Assembly: GCA_016124455.1 (NCBI GenBank)
Contig: WGNQ01000005.1
Coordinates: forward strand, 58,733-122,732
DNA from: Sideroxydans sp.
GTDB lineage: Bacteria > Pseudomonadota > Gammaproteobacteria > Burkholderiales > Gallionellaceae
DNA length: 64,000 nucleotides
Reading direction: 5' to 3'
Part shown: one piece after another, positions 17,657-25,612 of the stretch
How the letters are laid out: each line of letters opens with the position of its first letter
How positions within the stretch are numbered: the first letter of the stretch is position 1
The notes under the pieces: model-generated
The model's database searches: none
Told to the model about the DNA's origin: nothing
The model's input: the letters and a program-made list of their open reading frames with translations, nothing else
Position numbers and translations under genes: made by a program

Positions 17657-18127
17657 ATGAGGAAATACGACGACCTGGTTGCCGATGCGCTGACGCGGGT
17701 GCGGGAAATCATGCCGTGGGATCTGGACAAGCGGCTGGCGGCGGATGAGCGGCCATTGCTGCTCGATGTGCGGGAGCCGGCGGAGTTCGCCATGTTGCGC
17801 ATTCCCGGCTCGATCAATGTGCCGCGCGGTGTGCTGGAACAATCCTGCGAATGGGATTACGACGAGACCGTACCCGAACTGGCCGACGGGCGCAGACGCG
17901 AGATCGTGGTGATCTGCCGCTCCGGCAAGCGCTCGGTGCTGGCCGCAGACGTGATGCAGCAGCTTGGCTTTGCCAACGTAGTGTCGCTCCGGCTCGGTGT
18001 GCGTGGCTGGAACGATGCCGAGCTGCCGTTGCAGGATACAGCGGGAAATCCCGTCGATGCCGATGCCGGGGACGAGCTGCTGGCGCCGCGCGTACGGTCG
18101 GCGCAGCGCAAGCCGGCGGGTGGCTGA
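17657..18127 (+). CDS. Rhodanese-like domain protein
   Basis: This 156-residue protein has one rhodanese domain: LLLDVREPAEFAMLRIPGSINVP and the active loop CRSGKRS with catalytic Cys87. Single-domain rhodaneses move sulfane sulfur in the cytoplasm. The start at 17657 is chosen because GAGGAG lies 6 bases upstream; a GTG at 17636 would give a 7-residue extension without a site. It has an unusual 30-residue C-terminal tail, Asp- and Ala-rich then basic. It follows rlmD by 30 bp. Confidence 0.88.
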   Translation: MRKYDDLVADALTRVREIMPWDLDKRLAADERPLLLDVREPAEFAMLRIPGSINVPRGVLEQSCEWDYDETVPELADGRRREIVVICRSGKRSVLAADVMQQLGFANVVSLRLGVRGWNDAELPLQDTAGNPVDADAGDELLAPRVRSAQRKPAGG

Positions 18128-18313
18128 ACACGTGTCCGCGACCTGTTTCACCTGCCCCTGTAACAAAGAAAAGTAGTGAATTATTCCGGAAAATGGTTAT
18201 AAGATAAGGCCTCAGAACGTCATTGCATCCGCTGGCAAGCACCGTACCGTCCAAGTAGTCGAATTCCGCGCAGGCTTTGCTGCCTGCCGTTTTCTCCGAA
18301 CAGGGGTGACAAC

Positions 18314-19651
18314 ATGGCTGCTAAAACCGACCGCATGGCTTCCTTTTTTCCGCAGCAGTCCGATGCGGAAAAGGCCAGAAAAATCCTCCGGCATATCTTT
18401 ACCGGCTACAACGGCAGCCTGGCTGTCCGGCTTGGCCGCGACGGCGAGACGATGACCGTCGGCAAGTCCCCGCCCGATTGCGTGCTGGTTTTCAACCGCC
18501 TGAAGCCGCTGCGCGACCTGATTCTCGCGCCGGATCCGCTGCGTCTGGCCGATGCGCATTTCCGCGGATGGGTGGATATCGAAGGCAATATCTATACAGC
18601 GCTGGAGATGCGGGATTACCTGCAGTCGCTGAAGCTTCCTGCGGTGCAGAAATTCTCACTCTGGCTGACGGCGCTTACCTTGCCGGTTGCCACCGATGAA
18701 GACAGTCCAGGGCAGAAAAACCGGGTCTGGTCCAAGCCGCTGACCATGGCCAGGCACAGCAAGCGCATGAACCGAGAGGCCATCGGGTTTCATTACGATG
18801 TCTCGAACGATTTCTACAGGCTCTGGCTCGATGCGCAGATGGTTTATTCCTGTGCCTACTTCCGGCACGCGGACGACAGCCTGGATGACGCGCAGAGCAG
18901 CAAGCTCGACCTGATCTGCCGGAAATTGCGCCTGCAGCCCGGGGAAAGATTGCTGGACATCGGTTGCGGCTGGGGCGCGCTGGTCATCTGGGCCGCCCGC
19001 CATTACGGCGTAACGGCGCATGGCATTACCCTGAGTCATAACCAGTACGCCTATGCCGTGCGAAGAGTCCGCGAACTGGGCCTGGACGGGCAGGTTACCG
19101 TGGAACTCAGGGATTACCGTGACCTGGAAGGCGAGGGCATCTATGACAAGGTTTCCAGTGTCGGCATGTTCGAACATGTCGGGCTCAGGAACCTGCCACG
19201 GTATTTTACGGCCGTACACCGGCTGTTGCGGGATGGCGGATTGTTCCTGAACCACGGCATCACCCAGGACGAAGAGGGCGGAACCAGCACCATCGGTTTC
19301 AGGTTCATCAACAAATATGTGTTTCCCGATGGCGAGCTCGACTGGATCAGCAACATTCAGGTGGTCATGGAACGTGGCGCTTTCGAGATACATGATGTCG
19401 AGTCGCTGCGCGCGCATTACGCGCTGACCTTGCGGCACTGGGTGGGCAGGCTGGAGGCGCATCACCAGGAGGCGCTGGCATTCGTGCCGGAGGCGGTATA
19501 CCGGATCTGGCGGATGTATATGGCGGGCTGCGCGCGGCAGTTCGAGAACGGCGAAATGGGCGTCTACCAAATTCTCGCCGTCAAACGGAACCGCCGGCCG
19601 CTGGCTCTGCCACTGACCAGGTCGTACCTGGTTACGGGAGGGGGCGCCTGA
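18314..19651 (+). CDS. cfa: Cyclopropane-fatty-acyl-phospholipid synthase family methyltransferase
   Basis: This 445-residue protein has an N-terminal SCP2-like lipid-binding part (LRDLILAPDPLRLADAHFRG). The Cfa methyltransferase domain follows: HYDVSNDFYRLWLD, YSCAYF, LLDIGCGWGALVIWAA (SAM motif I, about residue 215), YDKVSSVGMFEHVG, and ESLRAHYALTLRHWV. These give good matches to Cfa/CmaA enzymes, which add a methylene bridge to membrane fatty acids. It is longer than E. coli Cfa (382). Other Cfa-like proteins methylate different lipids, so exact chemistry is unsure. The 186-bp upstream gap contains a TATAAG at about 18198. Confidence 0.85.
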   Translation: MAAKTDRMASFFPQQSDAEKARKILRHIFTGYNGSLAVRLGRDGETMTVGKSPPDCVLVFNRLKPLRDLILAPDPLRLADAHFRGWVDIEGNIYTALEMRDYLQSLKLPAVQKFSLWLTALTLPVATDEDSPGQKNRVWSKPLTMARHSKRMNREAIGFHYDVSNDFYRLWLDAQMVYSCAYFRHADDSLDDAQSSKLDLICRKLRLQPGERLLDIGCGWGALVIWAARHYGVTAHGITLSHNQYAYAVRRVRELGLDGQVTVELRDYRDLEGEGIYDKVSSVGMFEHVGLRNLPRYFTAVHRLLRDGGLFLNHGITQDEEGGTSTIGFRFINKYVFPDGELDWISNIQVVMERGAFEIHDVESLRAHYALTLRHWVGRLEAHHQEALAFVPEAVYRIWRMYMAGCARQFENGEMGVYQILAVKRNRRPLALPLTRSYLVTGGGA

Positions 19652-19678
19652 TGCGTAGCGTACCCCCGTTGGTGCGGA

Positions 19679-20029
19679 TCAGCCCCGTTTCGCTGCCAGC
19701 GCGCTGCCGTCGAAAGCGATGCCGTCCCAGCCGCTGCGCATGAAGTTGCGGATGTTCTGGTGATCCGTGCCGTCAGGATGGTCGAGCACATCCTTGCGGT
19801 AGTAGTCGCCGAAACAGTGCAGGGTTTGCTGCGGTGACAGGCCATGCTGCTGTGCGAACGAGAACAGCTTGCAGGAGCCGTTGTTCTGGCCTGCGGCGTT
19901 GAGCAGTTCGCCGTTCCTGAAGGCGGTCGGGGTGAAGTCATACAGCGCGTCGACGACGGCGATGGTTTCATTGAAGGCGATGCTGTCGGGCGCTGTTTGC
20001 AGGCGCTGCAGGAAAGTATCCAGTTCCAT
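19679..20029 (-). CDS. HopJ family protein
   Basis: This 116-residue protein matches the HopJ family (PF08888): FNETIAVVDALYDFTPTAFRNG, then NNGSCKLFSFAQQHGLSPQQTL and CFGDYYRKDVL, with NIRNFMRSGWDGI at the end. The name comes from a Pseudomonas type III effector, but most members are housekeeping proteins of environmental bacteria with no secretion system nearby, and none is seen here. The function is unknown. It is convergent with the Cfa-type gene, with 27 bp between the stops. Confidence 0.85.
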   Translation of the reverse strand: MELDTFLQRLQTAPDSIAFNETIAVVDALYDFTPTAFRNGELLNAAGQNNGSCKLFSFAQQHGLSPQQTLHCFGDYYRKDVLDHPDGTDHQNIRNFMRSGWDGIAFDGSALAAKRG

Positions 20030-20055
20030 AGATCATGAGCAGTTAAATGTGGTGA

Positions 20056-20081
20056 AAATAAAAGGCGACCCGGGGGTCGCC
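20056..20081 (-). terminator. Rho-independent terminator after the Bax-inhibitor gene
   Basis: Read on the minus strand, GGCGACCC pairs with GGGTCGCC (20064-20081, 8-bp arms, 2-base loop) and is followed by TTTTATTTT. It sits 23 bp after the stop of the gene at 20104-20793. Confidence 0.8.
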
Positions 20082-20103
20082 TTGTTGTTTGCGGCGGGGA
20101 GCG

Positions 20104-20793
20104 TTACCTGCGCTCGCCTGCCAGTGCCATCAACAGGCTGAGCAGGTTGATGAACAGGTTGTAGATGTCGAGGTACAGCGCCAGCGTTGCCATCACGTAG
20201 TTGGTTTCGCCGCCGCGCACGATACGGCTGACGTCGAACAGGATGTAGGCGGAGAAAATCATCACGGCAACGGCCGAGATGGTCAGTGCCAGCGCGGGAA
20301 TCTGGAAGAACATGTTGGCCAGCGAGGCGACGATCAGCAGGATCAGCCCGATGAACAGGAATTTTCCCATGAAGCCGAAATCCTTCTTCGTGACGGTGGC
20401 GATGGTAGCCAGCGAGAAGAAGATGATGCCGGTGCCGCCGGCGGCGATGCCGATCAGTTGCGCACCGTTTTTAAGGTGCAGCGCGACCTGCAGGATGGGG
20501 CCCAGGAACAGGCCGGCCAGCAGCGTGAAACCGAGCAATGCAACCACGCCCCAGATGCTGTTGCGCAGGGCGGTAACCGCGAACATCGAACCCATCATCG
20601 CGCCGAACATCAGCAGCGAGAACATGATGGGGTGCAGCGCCATGAACGAGAAGTTGATGGTGGTGCCGACGGCTGCGCCAATGATCGTGGGGATCATGGT
20701 CAGCGCAAGCATCATGTAGGTGTTGCGCAACACCTTGTTCTGCTCGGCGCCAAGCGAGCCGGTCTGGGTTGCGGGGATGTATTCGTATTGCAT
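20104..20793 (-). CDS. Bax inhibitor-1 / YccA family membrane protein
   Basis: This 229-residue protein has seven hydrophobic segments and starts MQYEYIPATQTGSLGAEQNKVLRNTYMML in family style. The signatures TFTLLAGLFLGP-like (GFTLLAGLFLGPIL), GTGIIFFSLATIATVTKKDFGFMG and ILFDVSRIVRGGETNYVMATLALYLDIYNLF are classic BI-1/YccA. The conserved Asp pair in the last segments is present; in homologues it forms a pH-sensitive calcium leak. In E. coli, YccA interacts with the FtsH protease. It is a single gene with its own terminator. Confidence 0.93.
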   Translation of the reverse strand: MQYEYIPATQTGSLGAEQNKVLRNTYMMLALTMIPTIIGAAVGTTINFSFMALHPIMFSLLMFGAMMGSMFAVTALRNSIWGVVALLGFTLLAGLFLGPILQVALHLKNGAQLIGIAAGGTGIIFFSLATIATVTKKDFGFMGKFLFIGLILLIVASLANMFFQIPALALTISAVAVMIFSAYILFDVSRIVRGGETNYVMATLALYLDIYNLFINLLSLLMALAGERR

Positions 20794-20944
20794 CGTTGTC
20801 TCCTGAGTTTGGTGCGTTTAAGCTTCAACGCCGGGTAAGACTACAGAAGTAGTGAAAAAGTTTCAATCGTGGTGACTTGCCGGTTTATCCGGTGGCAGCG
20901 ATAATGCAGGCATTCAGCCAGATGTTGTATTTTCGGGGAGTGCG

Positions 20945-21106
20945 ATGAACCCGTATGTGAGCAACCTTGCCGTGCCGGAACCGCCTGAAAGCAGGTGGAT
21001 ATCAGCCATCTGGCAGGAGATGTCGCCCACGCTGGGGGCACTGCTGTGGCGATACGTCGCGTGTTGTGCGGCCCGGAATTTTACCGGACACCATCGGGGC
21101 CGATGA
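20945..21106 (+). CDS. Possible small protein overlapping the GGDEF/EAL gene start
   Basis: A 53-codon ORF starts with ATG five bases after GGGGAG and ends in a TGA that overlaps the ATG at 21103 (ATGA). The peptide begins MNPYVSNLAVPEPPESRW and has no recognised domain. The strong ribosome site and the stop/start overlap argue for a translated leader or small partner of the downstream sensor. The alternative is that the GGDEF/EAL protein starts from the GTG at 20995 in the other frame. No family support. Confidence 0.4.
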   Translation: MNPYVSNLAVPEPPESRWISAIWQEMSPTLGALLWRYVACCAARNFTGHHRGR

Positions 21107-23763
21107 TCATGTTAAAGTCCGGCGACATGCAGCATCAACAAAGACTCCATATCCTTTACGAAATGGCGCTGGTCATCGGTAGCGAGGTCAGCCTCAAGCC
21201 ATTGCTGACGCATACCCTGCAGCATCTGCTGGAATACACCTCGTTTAGCGCCGGTTTCGTCTGCCTGGACGTGCCGGCAGCCGGCGCTGCCTCGGGTGGA
21301 ATGCTGGAGGTCAGCGTGGACGCCGCGGTCGGCGACTCCGATCTGACCGAATTCGTCGGCAGGAAAATCATGCTGCCGGCTGCGTTGCTGTATGGTGCGG
21401 CCGAGCTTGCAGCGAATAAATACACCTTGTCCTGTTGTGCCGAACGGTACGAGGTGTTCCTGCGCCTGCCACTCGGAAAATGCGGGGTGGTCGTGCTGCT
21501 GGCGCCGCAGATGCCGGATGGCGAGCCGCCGGCACTCGAGAAATTCCAGCCGGTGATGGAAAACCTGGACAAGGCCATCAAGCGCTGCGGCCAGAACGAT
21601 GACTATACCCGGGAGCTGATTGCCGAGCACGAGCAGATGGCCAAGCTGCTCGAACAGAGCCAGTTCAGCTTGCGCACCCTGATTGACCAGTCGCCTATCG
21701 GCGTATCCTTTTCCCGCGACGGAGTGGTGCTGGATGCCAACGCAGCCTATCTGCAGATATTCGGGTACGACGACATCGCCGAATTGCGCGACCAGCTGGT
21801 ATACCACCACATAGCACCGCAATGCCGACCGGCACTGGAGGAGCGTATCTGGCTCCGCATGCTGGGCGAGGAGGTGGAAAACGTCTATGAGCTGACCGGG
21901 CTGCACAGGAACGGCACGCATATTCCACTGCTGGTTTCGGTCAGGCGGGTCCATCTGCCCGACGGCGCGGTGACCTTCAGTTTCGTCATCGACATTACCG
22001 AACGCAAGCGCAGCGAGAATGCGCTTAAGAATTCCAACGAACTGCTGCAGTCGGTGCTGGAGACTGCGCCGATCCGCGTGTTCTGGAAGGACGAGCATGG
22101 CCGCTACCTGGGCTGCAATACCGCTTTCGCGCGGGATGCCGGCTTCAATTCGGCGGCCAGCGTGATCGGCAAGGACGACAGCGAGCTGGGCTGGAAGGTG
22201 CAGGCGGAATCGCATCGCGCCATCGACCGCGAGGTGATGGAGAGCGGCAAGCCCAAGCTGGCCTATGAGGAAATGCAGACCCGGGCCGACGGCCAGCATG
22301 CCTGGTTGCGCGCGTCCAAGGTGCCGATGCGCAACGGCGAAGGCAAGGTGATCGGCGTGCTCGGCATCTACGACGACATCACCATGCAGAAGCAGAGCGA
22401 CAAGCAGATCCGCCAGCTGGCATTCTATGACCCGCTGACCCGGCTGCCCAACCGCCGGCTGCTGGCGGACCGGTTGCAGCAGGTGCTGGCCACCAGCCTG
22501 CGCAGCGGGCAATACGGCGCGCTGATGCTGCTCGACCTCGACCACTTCAAGACCATCAACGATACCCAGGGGCATAGCGTCGGCGACAAGATGCTGGTTG
22601 AGACTGCGCTGCGCCTGCGCGATTGCGTGCGCGTGGGCGACAGCGTGGCGCGGCTTGGCGGGGATGAATTTGTGGTCGTGCTGGAAGGGCTGGGCAACGG
22701 CCTCAGCCATGCTTCGGTCAAGGCGGAGATGATTGCCGATAAAATCCGCGACGAATTGAGTGAGCCCTACTGGATAAACGGCGGTGAGCACCACATTACG
22801 CCGAGTATCGGCATCACCATGTTCCGTGGTAACCAGGACAGCCAGGAAGACCTGTTCATCCGTGCCGATACCGCCATGTACCAGGCCAAGGCCAAGGGGC
22901 GTAACACCATCTGCTTCTTCGATCCGATCATGCAGTCCGCGCTGGAAATGCGCAGCGAGATGGAGAAGAAGCTGCGCGGGGCCATGCTGCGCCAGGAACT
23001 CGAGCTTTACTACCAGGGGCAGATGGACAATAGCGGCCAGCCGGTTGGCGCCGAAGTGCTGCTGCGCTGGAAACATCCGGTATCAGGCATGGTGTCGCCC
23101 GCGCAGTTCATCCCGATCGCCGAAGACAGTGGCCTGATCCAGCCGATCGGCCAGTGGGTGCTGGAGCAAGCCTGTGCCCAGCTTGCGATCTGGCAGAACG
23201 ATCCCTTGTTCAGCCATCTGAGCGTGGCGGTCAACGTCAGCGCCCGGCAGTTCCGCCAGAGTTCATTCGTGGAGCTGGTCAGATCCACGCTGACATCCAG
23301 CGGGATCAACCCGAGCCGGCTGAAACTCGAACTGACCGAAAGCCTGGTACTGGATAATGTGGCCGATACCATCAACAAGATGGCGCACCTGAAGGCGCTC
23401 GGCGTGCGCTTCTCGATGGACGATTTCGGTACCGGATATTCTTCGCTGACCTATCTCAAGCAGCTGCCGCTCGACCAGATCAAGATCGACCAGTCCTTCG
23501 TGCGCGACATCACCACCGACCAGAGCGATGCGACCATCGTGCAGACCATCATTGCCATGTCGCAAAGTCTCGGGCTGGATGTGATTGCGGAAGGCGTGGA
23601 AACCGAGGAGCAGCTTGATTTCCTCAAGCTGCACAATTGCCGCGCGTTCCAGGGATACCTGTTCGGCAAGCCGATGCCGGTGGCCGAATTCGAACAGCAA
23701 ATGGCCGTGCTCAGCGTGCCGCAGCCACGAGATGGCTTGCGAGCAGTAGCGGTCGACGAGTAG
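21103..23763 (+). CDS. GAF/PAS/PAS/GGDEF/EAL cyclic-di-GMP signalling protein
   Basis: About 886 residues from the ATG at 21103 (a GTG at 20995 and an ATG at 21127 are also in frame). Domain order: a GAF-like N-terminal region (SLKPLLTHTLQHLLEYTSF), two PAS domains (SPIGVSFSRDGVVLDAN; APIRVFWKDEHGRYLGCN), GGDEF with an intact RLGGDEF active site, and EAL with EVLLRW, DDFGTGYSSL and AEGVETEEQ. Both catalytic signatures look complete, so it may make or degrade c-di-GMP depending on the sensed signal. No transmembrane helix is seen, so it is cytoplasmic. The preceding small ORF overlaps the start by 4 bp. Confidence 0.9.
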   Translation: MIMLKSGDMQHQQRLHILYEMALVIGSEVSLKPLLTHTLQHLLEYTSFSAGFVCLDVPAAGAASGGMLEVSVDAAVGDSDLTEFVGRKIMLPAALLYGAAELAANKYTLSCCAERYEVFLRLPLGKCGVVVLLAPQMPDGEPPALEKFQPVMENLDKAIKRCGQNDDYTRELIAEHEQMAKLLEQSQFSLRTLIDQSPIGVSFSRDGVVLDANAAYLQIFGYDDIAELRDQLVYHHIAPQCRPALEERIWLRMLGEEVENVYELTGLHRNGTHIPLLVSVRRVHLPDGAVTFSFVIDITERKRSENALKNSNELLQSVLETAPIRVFWKDEHGRYLGCNTAFARDAGFNSAASVIGKDDSELGWKVQAESHRAIDREVMESGKPKLAYEEMQTRADGQHAWLRASKVPMRNGEGKVIGVLGIYDDITMQKQSDKQIRQLAFYDPLTRLPNRRLLADRLQQVLATSLRSGQYGALMLLDLDHFKTINDTQGHSVGDKMLVETALRLRDCVRVGDSVARLGGDEFVVVLEGLGNGLSHASVKAEMIADKIRDELSEPYWINGGEHHITPSIGITMFRGNQDSQEDLFIRADTAMYQAKAKGRNTICFFDPIMQSALEMRSEMEKKLRGAMLRQELELYYQGQMDNSGQPVGAEVLLRWKHPVSGMVSPAQFIPIAEDSGLIQPIGQWVLEQACAQLAIWQNDPLFSHLSVAVNVSARQFRQSSFVELVRSTLTSSGINPSRLKLELTESLVLDNVADTINKMAHLKALGVRFSMDDFGTGYSSLTYLKQLPLDQIKIDQSFVRDITTDQSDATIVQTIIAMSQSLGLDVIAEGVETEEQLDFLKLHNCRAFQGYLFGKPMPVAEFEQQMAVLSVPQPRDGLRAVAVDE

Positions 23764-23767
23764 TCGG

Positions 23768-23842
23768 CTATTTCCCGGCAGGTACCGGCTTGGGCTGGGG
23801 TTTCTTGCCTTTTGATTCTTTCCGCTTGTCCTTGCTTCCCAT
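23768..23842 (-). CDS. Very small lysine-rich protein (24 residues)
   Basis: On the minus strand, GAGGAG lies 8 bases before an ATG that opens a 24-codon frame starting MGSKDKRKESKGKKP and ending in TAG at 23768. About a third of the residues are lysine. The Shine-Dalgarno is the best in this neighbourhood and nothing else occupies the strand. Similar short basic peptides occur in other betaproteobacteria as far as I recall, but no function is known to me. It is convergent with the GGDEF/EAL gene, 4 bp after its stop. Confidence 0.55.
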   Translation of the reverse strand: MGSKDKRKESKGKKPQPKPVPAGK

Positions 23843-23992
23843 GACGCGATCTCCTCAAGTCTGCCAGCAGGCGGCGCCATGCTATCAGTTTTCCATGTTG
23901 CCGGGTGGTGGACTGCAGGCGCCGGATTCTGGCGGTCGGCAGGTTGTCTGTGGGTGTGCTGGGGCTTTTTTGGAATACACTGGATGCAGGAT

Positions 23993-24082
23993 TGGCGGAA
24001 GCGGTGAGATTCGAACTCACGAAGGGCGCAAACCCTTGGCGGTTTTCAAGACCGCTGCCTTCAACCACTCGGCCACGCTTCC
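23993..24082 (-). tRNA. tRNA-Ser (anticodon UGA)
   Basis: On the minus strand the gene begins GGAAGCG and ends CGCTTCC-G-CCA, giving a 7-bp acceptor stem with encoded CCA. The D arm (GTGGCCGAGTGG), the anticodon arm GCGGTCTTGAAAACCGC with TGA in the loop, a long variable arm typical of class II tRNAs, and GAGTTCGAATCTC as the T arm are all present. It decodes UCA and related serine codons. Confidence 0.95.
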
Positions 24083-24156
24083 GGAGGTGCGCATCATATC
24101 GTAAGCGTGCGTTGCCGCCAAATTTCGACATGCCGATACGAGTTGATGGCGGAGAG

Positions 24157-24507
24157 CTATTGCCCGGTGTCGTGGCGTTGCTTGCGGCGGCGATCAAGCC
24201 ACCATGCCATGGCCGGGAGCATCAGAAAGCCGCCCGGCATGACCAGCGGAATCAGGTAGGGGCTCAGTTCGGACAAGGTTCGCAACAGCATTGCGCGTTC
24301 TTCCGGGCTCCATTTCTCGCCGTTGCGCGGTTTCATCAATATCGGAAAACATTCTCTGGCCTGGGAAAGTTCGCGGTAAATATACTGGCGCTGATTTTCC
24401 TGCAGCGCACGGATACCCAGCCAGCCGGTTTTCAATGATGAATTTTTTTTGCCAAGCGGTTTGGTCATGCGCCTGTCTTGAACATTGTCGTGGTTATTAG
24501 CGGCCAT
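24157..24507 (-). CDS. LETM1-like small membrane protein
   Basis: About 116 residues from the ATG at 24507; ATG codons at 24468 and 24549 are also in frame and none has a strong ribosome site. The C-terminal part, SPEERAMLLRTLSELSPYL followed by PLVMPGGFLMLPAMAWWLDRRR, resembles the segment of LETM1-type proteins in which a membrane span starts at a Pro-Gly-Gly turn. A single hydrophobic stretch and a basic tail suggest an inner-membrane protein with its N terminus inside. The function is unknown. It is divergent from the small membrane protein at 24718. Confidence 0.6.
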   Translation of the reverse strand: MAANNHDNVQDRRMTKPLGKKNSSLKTGWLGIRALQENQRQYIYRELSQARECFPILMKPRNGEKWSPEERAMLLRTLSELSPYLIPLVMPGGFLMLPAMAWWLDRRRKQRHDTGQ

Positions 24508-24557
24508 CTGGTGCGGCGGTATGCGAACTTGCACAGCGAAGCGGGCCAAAGTGTTTT

Positions 24558-24584
24558 ATTATGAAGCTGCATGCGCATCATAAT
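24558..24584. promoter_or_regulatory. Inverted repeat in a divergent intergenic region
   Basis: ATTATGA (24558-24564) and TCATAAT (24578-24584) are perfect 7-base arms separated by 13 bases. The pair lies between two divergent small genes. The spacing of about 20 bases centre to centre fits a dimeric regulator binding on one DNA face. No regulator is identified. Confidence 0.35.
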
Positions 24585-24652
24585 TGCAACCGCGCCTCCT
24601 GACCATAGCGTTGGCATAAATGGCCGGGACTGAATTAAGCGCGAGCGGCGGG

Positions 24653-24719
24653 ATTATCCGGACAACCCGGCACTCTTGAGTGCGGCCCGCGCTTCCGGAA
24701 AAATCCGCATCCGGATAAT
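24653..24719 (+). promoter_or_regulatory. Structured leader candidate (nested inverted repeats)
   Basis: ATTATCCGG (24653-24661) and CCGGATAAT (24711-24719) are perfect 9-base complements. They enclose an inner hairpin, GCACT-CTTG-AGTGC (24670-24683). The outer stem runs into the ATG at 24718, so folding could hide that start codon. No known riboswitch class is recognised. Confidence 0.4.
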
Positions 24720-24945
24720 GCGGAACATGTTTTGCATGGAGAATGCCTTGGATATAGATGTAATGACCAGTAAGGCGACACAGGCACTCAGGTTGTGCGC
24801 GATCATCGCTTTTCTGTATTTTGTCTATCAAGGCCTCTTTGGTTCAGAGGGTGGCTCAACGCAGGTGTTCATCGGTGTTGGCATCCTGCTGTTCGTGCTG
24901 GGCAGCTGCCAGATCATAGACAAGCTGGGCCAGATCAAATCCTGA
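24718..24945 (+). CDS. Small two-helix membrane protein
   Basis: About 75 residues from the ATG at 24718. ATG codons at 24739 and 24763 are in frame, and the start is not settled because no clear Shine-Dalgarno is present. Two hydrophobic stretches (LRLCAIIAFLYFVYQGLF and VFIGVGILLFVLGSCQII) are linked by a short polar turn, giving a hairpin in the inner membrane. No family is recognised. The 3' end overlaps the convergent gene at 24935 by 11 bp. A structured leader candidate lies directly upstream. Confidence 0.5.
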   Translation: MRNMFCMENALDIDVMTSKATQALRLCAIIAFLYFVYQGLFGSEGGSTQVFIGVGILLFVLGSCQIIDKLGQIKS

Positions 24946-25246
24946 TCGTCTCGCCCGGCCGCTGCCAGGCCCCCGGCAGTTGTGATTTGCGGTGCTTTGC
25001 CGCTGCCGCCTTGCCGATTTGCCCCCCTGTTGTCAGCGTTGCCACCTGATCGTCCGCGAGCATTTCGCGTACATGGTCCAGCAGCTGCAGCAGTCTTTCT
25101 TTCTGGTATACGGTGAGCTGTGATTTCACTATCCGGTTGTACAGGCGACGCACCCTGTCGCTGAAAAGAACCGGGTCGCTGATGCCGTCGATAATGCCGG
25201 TGCGCAATTTGTCGGCGGCCCTGGCGTAAGCTTCATATCTGTTCAT
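24935..25246 (-). CDS. Hypothetical helical protein
   Basis: This 103-residue protein starts MNRYEAYARAADKLRTG behind AGGGA on the minus strand. The sequence is mostly amphipathic helix (VLFSDRVRRLYNRIVKSQL, KERLLQLLDHVREML) with a Gly/Ala/Lys-rich basic tail. No signal peptide, membrane span or catalytic motif is visible, and I do not recognise the family. It is convergent with the small membrane protein (11-bp overlap) and lies 171 bp from the tRNA-Arg gene. Confidence 0.55.
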   Translation of the reverse strand: MNRYEAYARAADKLRTGIIDGISDPVLFSDRVRRLYNRIVKSQLTVYQKERLLQLLDHVREMLADDQVATLTTGGQIGKAAAAKHRKSQLPGAWQRPGETIRI

Positions 25247-25417
25247 GCGGATTTCCCTGTGCTGGCAGCCGACATGGAGGGCGGCGCGGCCAATTGTTCG
25301 AATCTTCAGATCGTGGGGTGATGATAGGCGGTCTGCGAAAAATGCAAGGCCGGGAGAGAGGGCAAAAAACACCCCAATTCCGGTTTTCTGCGCGGCAGCA
25401 CAGGGAGATAAGGTAAG

Positions 25418-25492
25418 TGGTATCCCCGACAGGAATCGAACCTGTAACTAGTCCTTAGGAGGGACTCGTTATATCCATTTAACTACAGGGAC
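25418..25492 (-). tRNA. tRNA-Arg (anticodon CCU)
   Basis: On the minus strand GTCCCTG pairs with CGGGGAT (7-bp acceptor with G-U pairs), then discriminator A and encoded CCA. The anticodon stem is AGTCC/GGACT with the loop CTCCTAA, giving CCT at positions 34-36. ACAGGTTCGATTCCTGT forms the T arm. It reads the rare arginine codon AGG. Confidence 0.95.
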
Positions 25493-25612
25493 AAGCCGCA
25501 GCATTTTAACGCAAATCGTCCATGCGAATAATGCTCGATGGCGAGAATGGTGTGCGTACTGGTATCATGCCGCCGAACCATATCGACTTATCCATTCTTT
25601 CCTCCAGCTCCC

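Noticed and set aside
14211..18166. Two long minus-strand ORFs opposite the SDR, exonuclease, rlmD and rhodanese genes
   Set aside because: Both overlap well-supported plus-strand genes with conserved motifs and stop/start overlaps; the antisense products have no recognisable domain.
23764..25500. Integration hot spot at the tRNA genes
   Set aside because: Two tRNAs lie here but no integrase, direct repeat of a tRNA end or phage gene was seen.
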